64,000 nt of DNA. It comes from Scalesia atractyloides (taxonomy: Eukaryota; Streptophyta; Magnoliopsida; Asterales; Asteraceae). A program made the position numbers and the translations under genes. Of the stretch, positions 21,763 through 33,246 are shown one piece after another; positions within the stretch are counted from its first letter, which is position 1; each line of letters opens with the position of its first letter. The notes below the pieces were generated by a model, which made no database searches, had not been told where the DNA came from, and saw nothing but the letters and a program-made list of their open reading frames with translations. The stretch lies in NCBI GenBank assembly GCA_947069175.1, contig CAMTDV010000022.1:36607476-36671475 (forward strand). The letters are read 5' to 3'.

Positions 21763-23966
21763 TAGGTACTGGTATTGTTAGTTTGCTGCTCAGTTGCGAA
21801 GAGGTGTGGGTATTTGCTTTTCATTTGGTCCTCTCTTTCCCACGTGAACTCCGGTCCACGCTTAGAGTCCCAACGAACTTTAACGATTGGAATCTTGCTG
21901 TGCCTTCGAGTCTTGATCTCACGATCCATGATCTCAATAGGCTTTTCCACGAAGTGTAGTTGTTCATCCACTTGGATCTCATCCAATGGAATAACTAAAG
22001 TTTCATCTGAAAGACACTTCTTCAGATTTGACACGTGAAATACGTTGTGAACTCCACTGAGTTCGGCAGGAAGGTCTAATTGGTTTGCCACGGGTCCAAT
22101 ACGTTTCAAGATTTCAAACGGGCCTACGTACCGTGGGTTAAGTTTGCCTCGTTTTCCAAAGCGGATTACACCCTTCCAGGGTGACACCTTTAGTAGGACG
22201 CGGTCGCCTACTTGAAATTCGAGCGGTTTGCGTCGTTGATCAGCGTAGTTTTTCTGTCGATCTTGTGCCGCCGCCATGCGGTTTCTGATTTGTACAATCT
22301 TTTCAGTGGCCTCAAGTATTAACTCAGGGCCTGTGAGTTGACTGTCACCGACTTCTGCCCAGCAGACCGGTGATCTACATTTACGACCGTATAATGCCTC
22401 AAACGGTGCTGCCGAAATACTCGTGTGATAGCTGTTGTTATATGAGAATTCTACTAGAGGCAGGTGAATTTCCCAACTATTTCCGAAGTCCACCACGCAT
22501 GCCCTAAGCATGTCTTCCAAGGTCTGTATGGTCCTTTCACTTTGACCATCAGTCTGAGGGTGATAAGCTGTGCTCATATCCAAGCGTGTTCCCAACGCTT
22601 TCTGGAGTGACTGCCAGAAGTTTGACGTGAAGCGAGCATCTCTGTCTGAGATGATGGACGTTGGCACACCGTGCCGAGAAACTACTTCCTTAATGTAGGT
22701 GCGAGTCAACTTCTCCATCTTATCTGTTTCTTTAATAGCTAGGAAGTGTGCGGACTTAGTTAAACGATCCACGATCACCCAGATGGTATCGCAACCACCC
22801 AAGGTTCGTGGGAGTTTAGTGATGAAATCCATTGAGATCTGATCCCATTTCCACACTGGGATCTCAGGTTGTTGGAGTAGCCCCGATGGCTTTTGATACT
22901 CCACCTTGACTTTTGCACAAGTCAAACATCTACTCACGTAGGTGGCTATATCGGCTTTCATGTTAGGCCACCAATACGCAACTTTAAGGTCTTGATACAT
23001 CTTATCCGAACCCGGATGGACAGAGTATCGAGATTTGTGAGCTTCATCCATGACTAGCTCTCTAAGGTTTCCGTAGAGAGGTACCCATATGCGATTCATG
23101 AAATACCGGGCTCCATTGGGCTTTACTTCCCAATCGCGTTCCATTTTTCCCACTGATTCGGCTTTGATGTTTTCCTCCTTAACTGCTTCTAACTGGGCGT
23201 CGCGTATTTGATCGGGTAGCCCCGAATGAATAGTGAGTTGTAGTGCTCGTACACGATGAGGTTTCAAGTGTTCCTTCCTACTGAGGGCATCAGCTACCAC
23301 GTTAGCTTTACACGGGTGATACCGAATGGCACACTCATAATCGTTCAAGAGTTCGACCCAGCGACGCTGTCGCATGTTCAACTCCTTCTGATCAAAGATG
23401 TGTTGGAGGCTTTTGTGGTCTGTGAAGATTGTGCACTTGGTTCCATAGAGGTAGTGTCTCCAAATCTTAAGTGCAAACACTACTGCTCCCAATTCCAGGT
23501 CATGTGTCGTGTAGTTTTTCTCGTGAACTTTCAGCTGTCGTGACGCATACGCGATGACCTTATCGCGTTGCATGAGTACGCATCCCAACCCCTGAATGGA
23601 AGCATCACAATACACTACAAAGTCATCTGTCCTTTTCGGCAAGGACAGAATGGGTGCACTGCAAAGTTTCTGCTTCAGCAATTGAAATGCTGCTTCTTGC
23701 TTTTCACCCCAAGCATACTTGATGCCTTTCTGGGTGAGGGTAGTAAGCGGCTGTGCAATCTTTGAAAATCCCTCGATGAAGCGTATGTAGTAACCAGCCA
23801 ATCCCAAAAATTGGCGGATCTCCGTCGGTGTCTTAGGTGCTTCCCAGTTTTTGATGGCTTCAATCTTGGCAGGGTCTACGTGGATACCCTTTTCATTCAC
23901 GACGTGCCCGAGAAACTGAACTTCCCGAATCCAGAAATCACACTTCGAAAGCTTGGCATATAGTTT
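21762..23966 (-). pseudogene. Element D RNase H, integrase and chromodomain-like tail
   Basis: After the TAG near 23967 the frame is open for about 730 residues to 21762. In order: the RT thumb (V-Q-F-L-G-H, P-T-E-I-R-Q-F-L-G); RNase H with V-V-Y-C-D-A-S, the glutamate in H-D-L-E-L-G-A, T-D-H-K-S-L-Q and V-V-A-D-A-L-S; an integrase zinc region ending C-L-T-C; and an integrase core with M-D-F-I-T-K-L, I-S-D-R-D-A-R-F-T and H-P-Q-T-D-G-Q-S-E-R. A G-P-F-E-I-L region follows, then a tail with K-V-R-W-D-S-K-R-G-P-E-F-T-W-E, the shortened chromodomain type of plant chromoviruses. The catalytic residues are present. Loss of linkage to RT is the defect. Confidence 0.92.
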
Positions 23967-23969
23967 TTC

Positions 23970-25949
23970 CTATTGAAGCAGCTCTAGCAGTAATCGTAGG
24001 TGTTCTGCATGTTCTTCTTCACTTTTGGAGTAGATGAGTATGTCATCGATGAACACAATGACAAACTTGTCGAGGTATGGTTTACACACGCGGTTCATGA
24101 GGTCCATGAATACCGCGGGTGCGTTAGTGAGACCGAATGGCATGACCAAGAACTCGTAATGGCCATACCGAGTGCGAAATGCCGTCTTGGCGATATCCTC
24201 CTCCCTGACGCGTAGCTGATGATAACCGGACCGTAAATCAATCTTAGAGTAGTAACTTGACCCTTGCAGTTGGTCGAATAGATCGTCGATGCGAGGTAAC
24301 GGGTATCGGTTTTTGACTGTAACCTTGTTGAGTTCCCTATAGTCGATGCACATGCGGAAAGTCCCGTCCTTCTTCTTGACAAACAGGACTGGAGCTCCCC
24401 ATGGCGAAACGCTTGGTCGGATAAATCCTTTTTCTAGCAGCTCTTGAAGTTGGGTAGACAGCTCCTGCAGCTCGGCTGGAGCTAGGCGGTATGGAGCTTT
24501 GGCGATGGGGGTTGCATTGCTTGCCAATTTGATTTCGAACTCCAATTGTCGATGTGGTGGAAGACCAGGTAGTTCTTCTGGGAATACATCGGGAAAATCA
24601 CGGATGACAGGGATGTCTTCTATACGTTTCTCGTCCTTAGGTTGTTCGGTAATTAGTGCGAGTAAAGCGAAGGAATTCTTTTTCCGAAGATACTTCTGCG
24701 CTTGCATGTATGAGATGATGTTGGTGACGGCGCTTGCCTTATCGCCTTGTACTGTCAGGATTTCGTCGTTCGAGAGTGGAATACGGATAGACTTTTCGAA
24801 GCAGAGAACTTCAGCCCGGACGTCGGATAGCCAGTCCATTCCGACTACCACGTCAAAACTACCCAGGGTAGTTGTCATCAGATCAATGGTAAAAGTGTGG
24901 CCCGCGAGTTTGAGTTGACAGTCGGATACGATTTGGGTCACATCTACCGATTTACCATTGGCTAATTCTATCACATAAGGGGTCTCTAATGGTTTAAGCG
25001 TGAGATTTAGGTTCTTCCTAAAAGACTCAGATATAAAACTCCTATCCGCACCCGTATCAAAAAGCACAGTAGCAAAATGTTCATTAAGGGGAAACTTACC
25101 GGTGACCACGTTCGTGTCGTTTCTGGCCTCTCCGCGGCCCAATGTAAATGCGCGACCCTTGGCACCTCCTGTGCCACCGTTCCCATTGTTGTTGTTGTGA
25201 TTATTATTATGGTTGTTGTGGTTGTTTCTACCATTATTGTTGTTGTTGCGCAACTGTGGGCAGTCTTTTCTGAAATGAGCAGTGCTACCACACTGATAGC
25301 ATCCCCGGTTTATACCCTGCTGCTGACCTTGGGGCTGGTTCTGATTTTGTCGGGACATGATTTCCCCACGACAATCTTTTGCTGCATGTCCCATCTTGCC
25401 ACATCTTTGGCAGCGACTTCCGGCACAAGGGCCGTTATGGTGGAGATTACAGCGGTTGCACTGCGGCTTTCGGCCCGCATAGCCGCTTGCATTCGGGTTG
25501 TTGATATTGTTGTTGTTATTGTTGTTGTTGTTGTTGTTGGCGGGATGATTTTGATGACCCCGGTGGCTGTGGTAATGATTGAACCGTTTCTGGTTCCCTT
25601 GCTGCGGATGTGATGACGAAGACTGTCGAACAGTGGAGTCTTCAAATTTTCTTTTGTTATCTGGAGCGACTTCGGTGGTACCCCGTGCTGGCAGTTTCTT
25701 CTGTTCCACCGCTTTATCGGTGAGTTTGTGAGCCAATCGGATTGCTTGATGTTCTGTTACAGGGTTACTAGACATCACCATACCCTGAATTTCCGGAACC
25801 AGACCCCCGAGATAGAACTCGAGTCTTTTCTCCACCGTGTTGGCCAAATCGGGACACAGAAATACTAAGTCATGATGTCTTGCCGTGTAAGCTTCAATTT
25901 CCGATCCCACCATCTTGTGGTTCCATAGAGCTTGCTCTAACTGTTGCAC
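23970..25949 (-). pseudogene. Element D gag C-terminus, protease and RT
   Basis: A 659-residue open frame. Residues 1-95 finish the gag capsid domain. An Asn-rich linker follows, then zinc knuckles at about 165-195 (C-N-R-C-x4-H and C-Q-R-C-x4-H-A-A-K-D-C) and at about 218-231 (C-Y-Q-C-x4-H-F-R-K-D-C). Protease has L-F-D-T-G-A-D-R-S, and then G-M-D-W-L. RT has D-Y-R-E-L-N-K, D-L-R-S-G-Y-H-Q-L, P-F-G-L-T-N-A-P and F-I-D-D-I-L-I-Y-S near the end. It is cut off upstream by the TGA at 25956-25958 and downstream by a TAG at about 23967. Both breaks are single codons in an otherwise continuous frame. Confidence 0.92.
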
Positions 25950-25955
25950 TCTGTC

Positions 25956-26348
25956 TCATGGACAGTACTCCTCTTTAATCAGGGCCTTGAACTCAGTCCA
26001 TGCCATTGCATTTGCAGCTAACAGTCCACGTGTTTGGACCTGGGCATTCCACCATGTCAGTGCCCCATCTTCCAGTGTTGAGGCTGCGTATTTGACCTTG
26101 TTTGCCTCTAGGCAGTTGCACATTTCAAAAACGGATTCTGATTTTTCGATCCAGCGGACCAATCCAATGGGTTCTTCCGCCCCTGAGAATTTGCTAGGCT
26201 TTGCGTCAAGGAACATCTTATAGGGGTTAAAGCCCCCTCCTGCCGGCTGATTCTGAACACCCGCTAAAGCTGCATTCACATGCTCCTGAATCATGGAAGC
26301 TAGCTCTTCGGGCGTCAAGTTAAGGTTTCCACGTCTTCCCGTCGCCAT
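25956..26348 (-). pseudogene. Element D gag N-terminus
   Basis: A 130-residue frame starts M-A-T-G-R-R-G and contains the capsid motif P-S-K-F-S-G-A-E-E and W-I-E-K-S-E-S-V-F, then A-L-T-W-W-N. It stops at TGA (25956-25958), where relatives have arginine; a CGA-to-TGA change, typical of methyl-cytosine deamination, is the simplest cause. The frame continues directly in the next segment. Confidence 0.9.
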
Positions 26349-26540
26349 TTAGATCTTCGAAACACAACTAAGTTATGTCAACTCAATATGTTAAATAATC
26401 AAAAGAAATACTTGATTAATTGAAATTTCAACGTCTTACAAAAGTGCAAATCACACATACGAATTCACTATAAAGTCTCAAGTTTAAACACAAGTGGGAA
26501 AATAAATAAACTGAAGGAAAACAAATATAAACTAGACGTG

Positions 26541-27155
26541 TCAGTCGTCTACGTCTCCATTCCCCAAGTCACTGTCGTTGCCGTCATCCTGTGCGGCATT
26601 TCCAGCTTCTTCAGCTGGGTCCTCCTCCGGATCCTCTTCAGGATCCTCCTCTAGATCCTCCTCTACCGGTACTGGAGGGGCCGGTGCTGGTTCAAGTGCT
26701 TGATTTTGCAGTTCCTGAATGTTCCAACTGTTTTCCAGGACTCTGTCCTCAAGCCAGTCAGCTCTTATCTGCTCAGCACGCAGATCTCTGGCTATGGTGT
26801 TACGAGCTATCTTACTCGTACGATGCTCTTCCTCGAGCGAGTCGGTCTTTCCTGTAAGGTGTCGGATCATCCATCCTTGTGCTAAGATGGTTTCCTGCAT
26901 TCTTTCTAACTGTTTTTGTTGTGTATGCACTAGGATTCTAAGCATGTCAATTCCTATTTCTACATGATTAACCGGTTCAACCGGTACCGCAATAGTTGGG
27001 TGTAACGATGACTCCTCCCCCAGAGCGAGCCTCTTCCTCGCCGCTGAGCGTGTCTCTACGCCATAAGGTAGTATGGGTTCCACCATTGGTGCCTTTCCTA
27101 GTGCTCTTGGTGGCGTAAGTCTGTCGGATGATGATGACGATGAGGATGATGACAT
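26541..27155 (-). CDS. Accessory 5' ORF of element D, function unknown
   Basis: An open frame of 204 residues lies between the PBS and gag, on the element's strand. The N-terminus is a run of nine serines after Met. Residues about 75-160 are rich in Leu, Glu, Gln and Arg and look like an amphipathic coiled coil. The C-terminal 40 residues are very acidic, with E-E-D-P-repeats ending D-V-D-D. I recognise no catalytic motif. It is separated from gag by 192 bases of non-coding sequence. That it is open while gag-pol has two stops may be chance in a young element. Similar extra 5' ORFs occur in some plant chromoviruses, and element T has a different one in the same place. Confidence 0.75.
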   Translation of the reverse strand: MSSSSSSSSSDRLTPPRALGKAPMVEPILPYGVETRSAARKRLALGEESSLHPTIAVPVEPVNHVEIGIDMLRILVHTQQKQLERMQETILAQGWMIRHLTGKTDSLEEEHRTSKIARNTIARDLRAEQIRADWLEDRVLENSWNIQELQNQALEPAPAPPVPVEEDLEEDPEEDPEEDPAEEAGNAAQDDGNDSDLGNGDVDD

Positions 27156-27346
27156 TGCCTGTTAGGTCGTGTAGTTAGTTATGAGTTGTTTTCATTCCTT
27201 ATCATGAAGGCATAATCTACCAAACACAGTTGTGGTATATTACATAACAAGATATAATAATTCGGTGCCAAACTAAGTCTAATGTCGTGATATCAGCTAT
27301 AGTTTAGGTCTACTTCTAATGCAAACCTGGTTCTCTATAGCTAGTG

Positions 27347-27358
27347 GCTCTGATACCA
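27347..27358 (-). other. Element D primer-binding site
   Basis: The plus strand reads GCTCTGATACCA, so the minus strand gives TGGTATCAGAGC, a perfect iMet-type PBS three bases from the 5' LTR at 27362. Confidence 0.92.
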
Positions 27359-27361
27359 ATC

Positions 27362-30300
27362 TGTCACACCCTCAATTTCCACTTGCGGAGTTCTACCGCG
27401 AGACGTGTGAACAAACCAGAATCTGAAACACTAGTACGTCGAATGACTCTACATGGTTTGATAATACGTTTTCCAAAATCGTTCATTTTAGATTTTATAT
27501 CAATTACCAATATTTAGCAGAGCATTAGTTTTAAGTTTGAGCGGAAGCATAAATAAGTAATGATGCGGGTGCCAACACAAACGCCAAAACAAATGAAAAA
27601 TCCCAAAACAATATTAATGAATGAGACTCGATAAAGATGTCTTGTTCAATGCATGTGCGTGCACCTAGAGCTCCTAGCGTCCTGAGAAACATGTAAAGAA
27701 ACAAGTGTCAACATTAAAGATGAGTGAGTTCACAGGTTTTCATAAATTCGTTTGTTCGGTTATAGTTTGTTCTCTCCGTTATCCCCAACCCGGGATAACG
27801 TATCAGTTCCATTATTCCAATCCCGGAATAATAATAAGTTGTTGCTTCCAATATTCCCAACCCGGAATATTAAGTTGTTGTTTCCATTATCCCCAACCCG
27901 GGATAATAAGTTGATGTTTCCAATATTCCAAACCCGGAATATTAAGTTGATCCATAATTAAGTTCAATATTAATGTATATAGGTAGCTAGCCTAAAGTCA
28001 TGTCACGTAAGAGTTCGCGATCGAAGCTGACTGTTGTGCCTCCGTTTTGCCAGGCCTATCACATGACCATGGCGGTTTTAGGCCAATTATTCACCCGTTG
28101 ACCATACCAGGTCGGCTAGCGCGACTAGCTCGGATGGGGCTTGTCGGGCCCAGTAGTACTACTTATAATTCCCCCGCTATTTAACCCAAATACTAACGAT
28201 CCGAGGAGATTGTCGAGGACTTAAGTGATAAAGCTGCTTAGTGACCATAACATTACATTAACATTAACTTAGTTACCGTATAGTTATGTGACGTTAAATT
28301 CGTATAACGTAAAGAGATTGAGTTTGAGAGTGTATACATGTTTCTCCCCCTGTTGTTTAAAAACCGGATAAAGTTAGGGGCCGTGAACTCACCTTTATTT
28401 GCTCGGTTAGTGTAGCAAAGATGTTATAAGAGATGGGACCGCTAGTTGCGTCCTAACAAACCAATTAATTTCCACGTCAGTGTGTAGTCACACCAATACA
28501 AATTCCACACACAATTTACTCACAAAGTGATACACACAAATAACATATCTAACACTCAAACATGCATGCAAGTATTCTCATGTGATCATGGTAATCAAAC
28601 AACTATCATTAACATATTCCAAATCCATGCAACACTTTAATGCATAAAATCACAAGTTATCAACTTTCTGCTTAACACTCAATTATTCAGCTGTTTTCTA
28701 GGATTTTTATAAAATAGTTCTAACATTCCAAAAATTCCTATATTTTTACAGTAGGTGACATTTATACCATAGAAATTTATATAATTTTTCCAAGTCCTAA
28801 ATCTTTACCAATAACCATAAATATTAATTCATTAAGCTGCAGTCAGATTTATCGCTTTCTGACTGCAGTCCATGGAAGAATTTATTTAAAAATCACTGAT
28901 CGTCCGATTAACAAAATTCCAGTTGGAGTTGCCCGGAAATTTCTATACCTAGTTGCTGTACAAAAATCATGACTCAACTCTCTACTGATTTTAAAATCTA
29001 GCTTGATAAACAACTAGCAAAATTTCAGGATTTTCACAGTTTTAGTTACTGAACTTATTTAGCCCTTTAAAAATATCAAACGACTTCAGAAAATTATGAA
29101 TCTAGCGCCATTAGATTCCTTATTCAAATCTCTACGTTCTAGACATCGAAAAATCCGTTTTTCGACAACTAACGACCAAGTTACAGCCAGATGAAGTCGG
29201 CTGTAACTATTATTCAGCAGGCTGTTTTCTGCATATGTTTATCCTGAACTCGTATAACCCGTTCATGCGATTAACCTAAGCGATCTAGAACTGATTTCTA
29301 GTCCTAGATTAATACTAATAACCTATCCATGCAAACCCTAGTCAACATCTCTTGTTTTTATAAACCAATACAGCTTATGATTTTCAGATTTCGAACAAAC
29401 CTCACTTGCACACATTACTAGCAAATCGGCTATCATGACTTTTCATTCAAACATGTAATCCGAAGACAATACAATCACTTCATTCAAGCACTTATGATTT
29501 CCGCAAACATTTATACACAAGAACATAATCAAAACAGCCGATTATCTATTCAACATATAAGACCCGAAACAACTAATCAATTAATCATTCAAGCATACAC
29601 ATAATCCGAACATGATCTTGTAATCAGAGATAACCTCTAATCTTTTAATAACAATGTAAACGAACCGTGAATACGATGAGGGGAGATGGCGAGGGCTGCT
29701 GCTTGCTGAGACCGAGAGAAAGAAAGCTGATCTCGCGACCGAGACTGAAAAGGGACTGAAGGTAACCGGCTGTTAGCGACCGAGAGAGTGAACCAGCTGA
29801 TTTAGATCGAGATGATGAAGGAATGGAAACTGTTTTGCGATCAATGGAGCATGAGGAAGCAGCCGACGGCTGTTTTGCTTGTTAGGGTTTTAGGAATTGT
29901 GAAGGAAGATGCATGTGAGTTGTATATATATAGGCGCAACAAGATGAGGCTCACGGTTTTGGTTTGAGTCGCGGCCGAGGAACTAAAGTGAGTTAGTTTG
30001 GTTTGGACTTGATCTCGCGGTCAAGGAATAGGGTGGGTTCGGTTTGGGTTTGAACTAAATAAATCCGCGGTTTTGATCATGTGGCCGAGAGTGTTTTGGT
30101 TTAGGGTTTAGGTTTTGATGTTGTGGTTTCGGGTTTGATCTTGCGGCCGGATTGTTTTTAGTTTAAGGTTTAACTTTGATCTCGGTTTTGGGTTTGCGGT
30201 TTGGTTTGCGCACGGCCGATAATGGTTTGAGTTCTAAACTTGGTTAATTCCTAGAGTCACAAAGAATCGAGGTTGGTTCGTGTCGCGGTTCGGTTCGTGT

Positions 30301-30442
30301 ACATATCTACAATAATTACTTTATAACTAAACAATCACACAAACACTCATCACGTATTCATTCCATGCACGTTTAATACTTAGCACATATATTATTCGAC
30401 AAGTGTCACGTGTAAGTTATCCGAAAAACCCGGGATGTCACA
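27362..30442 (-). repeat. Element D 5' LTR
   Basis: 3081 bp, plus-strand TGTCACACCC to GGGATGTCACA. Compared with 18447-21500 it has a gain of about 12-15 bases near 27488 and a divergent block at about 29690-29990. That block contains a strong minus-strand TATA tract (29923-29932) missing from the partner LTR. As the 5' LTR, this copy would drive transcription. Confidence 0.93.
29923..29932 (-). promoter_or_regulatory. TATA tract in D 5' LTR
   Basis: An alternating TATATATATA block in the context G-C-C-T-A-T-A-T-A-T-A-T-A-C on the minus strand. It lies in the block that differs between the two LTRs; the corresponding sequence near 20998 has no TATA box. Promoter function is inferred. Confidence 0.55.
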
Positions 30443-30797
30443 ATAAGTATGCAAACCAAAGCAAAGTAAGAAACACAAGATAACCAAAGATTCACTATCT
30501 TGATTAATAGAAGAGAACTAGTACAAAAATATACAAACAATGTTCATACAGACTCAGATATACTCTCTGTGCTCTTGTGCTTCGGTATCTCTCTCTAGTG
30601 TCTAACATTCACTACTAGTGTCCTCTAGTCACTGAGACGTGCATGTCTGTTTATATAGTGCCTATACCTAGTAACAGTACGAAGAATGTTGCTGGTCGTA
30701 CGAAACACTATCAGTGACGAAGAACATTCTCCAAAGGATGCTCGTACGAATGACTCACGGCTTGTACGAACATGAACTGGCTCGTACATTCTTCATT
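30443..30797 (-). repeat. Element C 3' LTR, truncated
   Basis: This matches the C 5' LTR from about 37771 to 38106. The remaining 79 bases of the same LTR lie at 18368-18446, across element D. At 30797/30798 the match ends inside a C-T-C-G-T-A-C motif and the extra ORF begins, so about 330 bases of U3 and the polypurine tract are missing. A minus-strand TATA block lies near 30649-30656. Confidence 0.87.
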
Positions 30798-31672
30798 ATC
30801 TGACTCACTGTCATCATAGCACCACTTATCATTTTCTGGTGCAACATATTTATCATTTGCCATGGAACCGAATAATTTACGAGGAGGTGTGCTTTCCTTG
30901 TAACGTTTTGCTGCTACACTTCTAAAAATCTTCAATGAATGTTCCATCATAACCTCAACTTTCAAAACATCGTTGTTGTTTTTCGGAAGATTTGGATGTT
31001 GCACATTTAAGATCATTTGGAGAAAACGAGGATACATCCAAAACTTGTTTCCACCATATCCGGTTCTTCTCATGTTTTCCTTCATGTTTCAAAAATATAC
31101 TTTGAAACACTAAACGGTTTGTTCAATGTCAAAGCTATCATCATTCCAACCAAGTCTTTATTCACCATGTCATAACCACTTCGTCTGTTGCTCAAACACT
31201 GAATTAGAACATGTAGAAAGAACTTGTATCGGAGAGGCAACCATGCTTTGTTTAGTTGTCTTACGAGAAAATCTCCAGCACATTTCATTCGAAGCAAATA
31301 TCCACGTTAACAATTCAACGAAATTGAGAATGGAGCTTCAGGATCATCGCCAAGTTGTAATACTGAGTTTATGATTTCAACAGAGACATCTACGTTCAAG
31401 TCATTTACTCTCCCGCGGATAAGTTCCTGCCCATTCACTTCAGCAACTTTAGCCGAATCCCAAAATTCCCTGATCATTATACCGTTGTACTCAGCAAATT
31501 TATCTTCTGGATCTAAGAAAGCAACCATGTTATGTCTTGGTTCCGACATAATTTCCACTTCTGACTTGTCAGTTCTCTTTGTTGCGGGTTTTCTTTTATG
31601 TTCTTTTTGTTCCATTCTGTACACAAAAGATAACAAGAATAAGGACATAAATTCATCAGGGAATATACACAA
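30798..31672 (-). pseudogene. Element C downstream extra ORF
   Basis: Minus-strand segments 31672-31307, 31297-31082 and 31085-30798 lie in succession, broken by a stop and small shifts near 31300 and 31085. Together they read like the extra ORF seen after pol in some plant copia elements, with motifs such as Y-K-F-F-L-H-V-L-I-Q-C-L-S-N and F-W-M-Y-P-R-F-L-Q-M. No signal peptide or clear membrane segment is visible, and I assign no function. The likely Met is M-E-Q-K-E-H-K-R-K-P at about 31615. The C-terminus runs into LTR sequence, so the apparent end at 30711 is an artefact of the deletion. Confidence 0.65.
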
Positions 31673-33246
31673 AAATTTTTATTTCAAACTTCCTGTATGT
31701 ATGTATTCCCTGGACGAAGAACTACTGACTCATACGAATAAAAAAATTATTCGTACGAAGAACAACTGATTTGTACGAACACCTAACTTAGTAAAACAAG
31801 TGATATACTCGTACGAGCTACATGTTACTCGTGCGAGTGATCATTCACTCGTACGAAGCAAAGTTAACTGTTCGCACATAGAAATTCAAGGAAGATAATG
31901 CATGAAGAACTTGTTTTTCGTGAAAAGGGTCTTCGTTGTTTATGTCAGACAAAGTCACATAGTCAGATAATGTTCAAATTTTCATCTTCAAGGTATGCCA
32001 TATTGTCAAATATACCTTAAAGATATCAGAACAACTTAAGGAGAGGTGAAAGGATGACATGAGCAAGGTGAAAGTAAAGTTCCACCAAAGAACTTCATCA
32101 CCCTTTATACCACATCATGATACTCACAGAAGCACCTCAGTTCGTACAAAGTACTGCCATTCGTACAAGACATCAGTGGTCATTCGTACGAGGCATATTC
32201 ACTCATACGAGTGACCTTTGATTTGTAGGCGTCCAAGCTTTTCAAAACTGGACTTTCAGTTCTTCGTGGACCTTAGGTTTTTCGTTCACCTGTTTAGATC
32301 TTTACACATATCCACACTAATCACAATTTAAGTTAGTGAAAATGCTTGTTAAACAAATTTTGTTCTTTGAGATGAGTTTACCCGTTGTAAGAAAGTACTT
32401 TCTGAAGTTATGATATCAAAGAAAATGGTTTTTAGGTTGTATCTTGGCAGAAAACTTTTGAGTTTCCATCTTTGGCTAAATCAAAAATACTTTAATTTAT
32501 CAACATAGTAAACTAAAATAAAATAACCAATAAAAGTAAAATAACTACTAAAAGATAAGAATAAACTGTATATATACTAGACAATCTTTTTCAAAGTTTC
32601 AAGGTAAGAGAATCATACCAGCTTTTAATCTTGCCAAAAATTAGTTTTGTTTAAAAACATCAAATTAGATAAATAAACATTCTACTATGATTAGCGGTAT
32701 TGTTGTCCACGTAAGCTCAACTTATCAGATGTAATCATGATTAAGAGATATGCTTAATGTATGAATTATAATTACTAGTCGGCGTTCAACCACTTCATGA
32801 TACATTCCCGTATCAAGATATGCACGAGAGAAAATCTTACCGATGAGTATACTGCTTATCATCTGTTTTGACGTATATGATGTGAGACCTCACTTATTTT
32901 GATTGAAAACAAGCCCTATATGATTAAATCACTTATTGATGAGGAACTTGATTTTCAGATGCATGCATGGCACATGAGTAAGTCCGTGAACATGTTAGTA
33001 CCATCGCTCCGACAAAGAGACAAATTTAACCCCCGCATAAAGCTGTGATATTTTATTACTTATTTTTGGGTGAATGTGATATTTTTATCACTTATTGAAG
33101 GTCGTATGTAGTATTTACACGTATGTATGGTATCATGGAAGTTATAGACTTGTATCACCGTATTTTTTAGTAAAAAATTCCACCATGATACCCAGATGAT
33201 AAGCAAGCATTTCCTCCTGGAACATCCTGCACAGTTCAATACCCGA
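31673..33246 (-). other. Element C non-coding middle, pol absent
   Basis: About 1.6 kb between gag and the extra ORF. No protease, integrase, RT or RNase H motif is readable in any frame. Clusters of CGTACGA-type motifs lie at 31720-31870 and 32130-32215, like those in the C LTR and element B. The small frame 33302-33060 partly overlaps the gag end and matches nothing I recognise. Confidence 0.7.

Larger units (their letters stand above)
18447..30442 (-). mobile_element. Nearly complete gypsy chromovirus D (Tekay/Del-like)
   Basis: This 12.0-kb minus-strand element has LTRs 18447-21500 (3') and 27362-30442 (5'). It is flanked by ATAAG at 18442-18446 and 30443-30447, a perfect 5-bp duplication within element C. 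It has an iMet PBS (27358-27347), an open accessory ORF (27155-26541), gag-pro-RT (26348-23970), RNase H-integrase-tail (to 21762) and a polypurine tract beside the 3' LTR. Only two in-frame stops (25956-25958 TGA and about 23967 TAG) are seen. The LTRs differ by roughly 15 single-base changes outside one divergent block (my eye count), so insertion was recent. The 3-kb LTR and the C-terminal tail suggest the Tekay/Del clade. Confidence 0.92.

Noticed and set aside
25007..25645. Ile/Thr- and Val-rich proteins on both strands
   Set aside because: They are shadow frames of the Asn-rich and zinc-knuckle part of D gag.
30711..30797. True C-terminus of the element C extra ORF
   Set aside because: This part matches the LTR of C, so the frame merely runs across a deletion junction.
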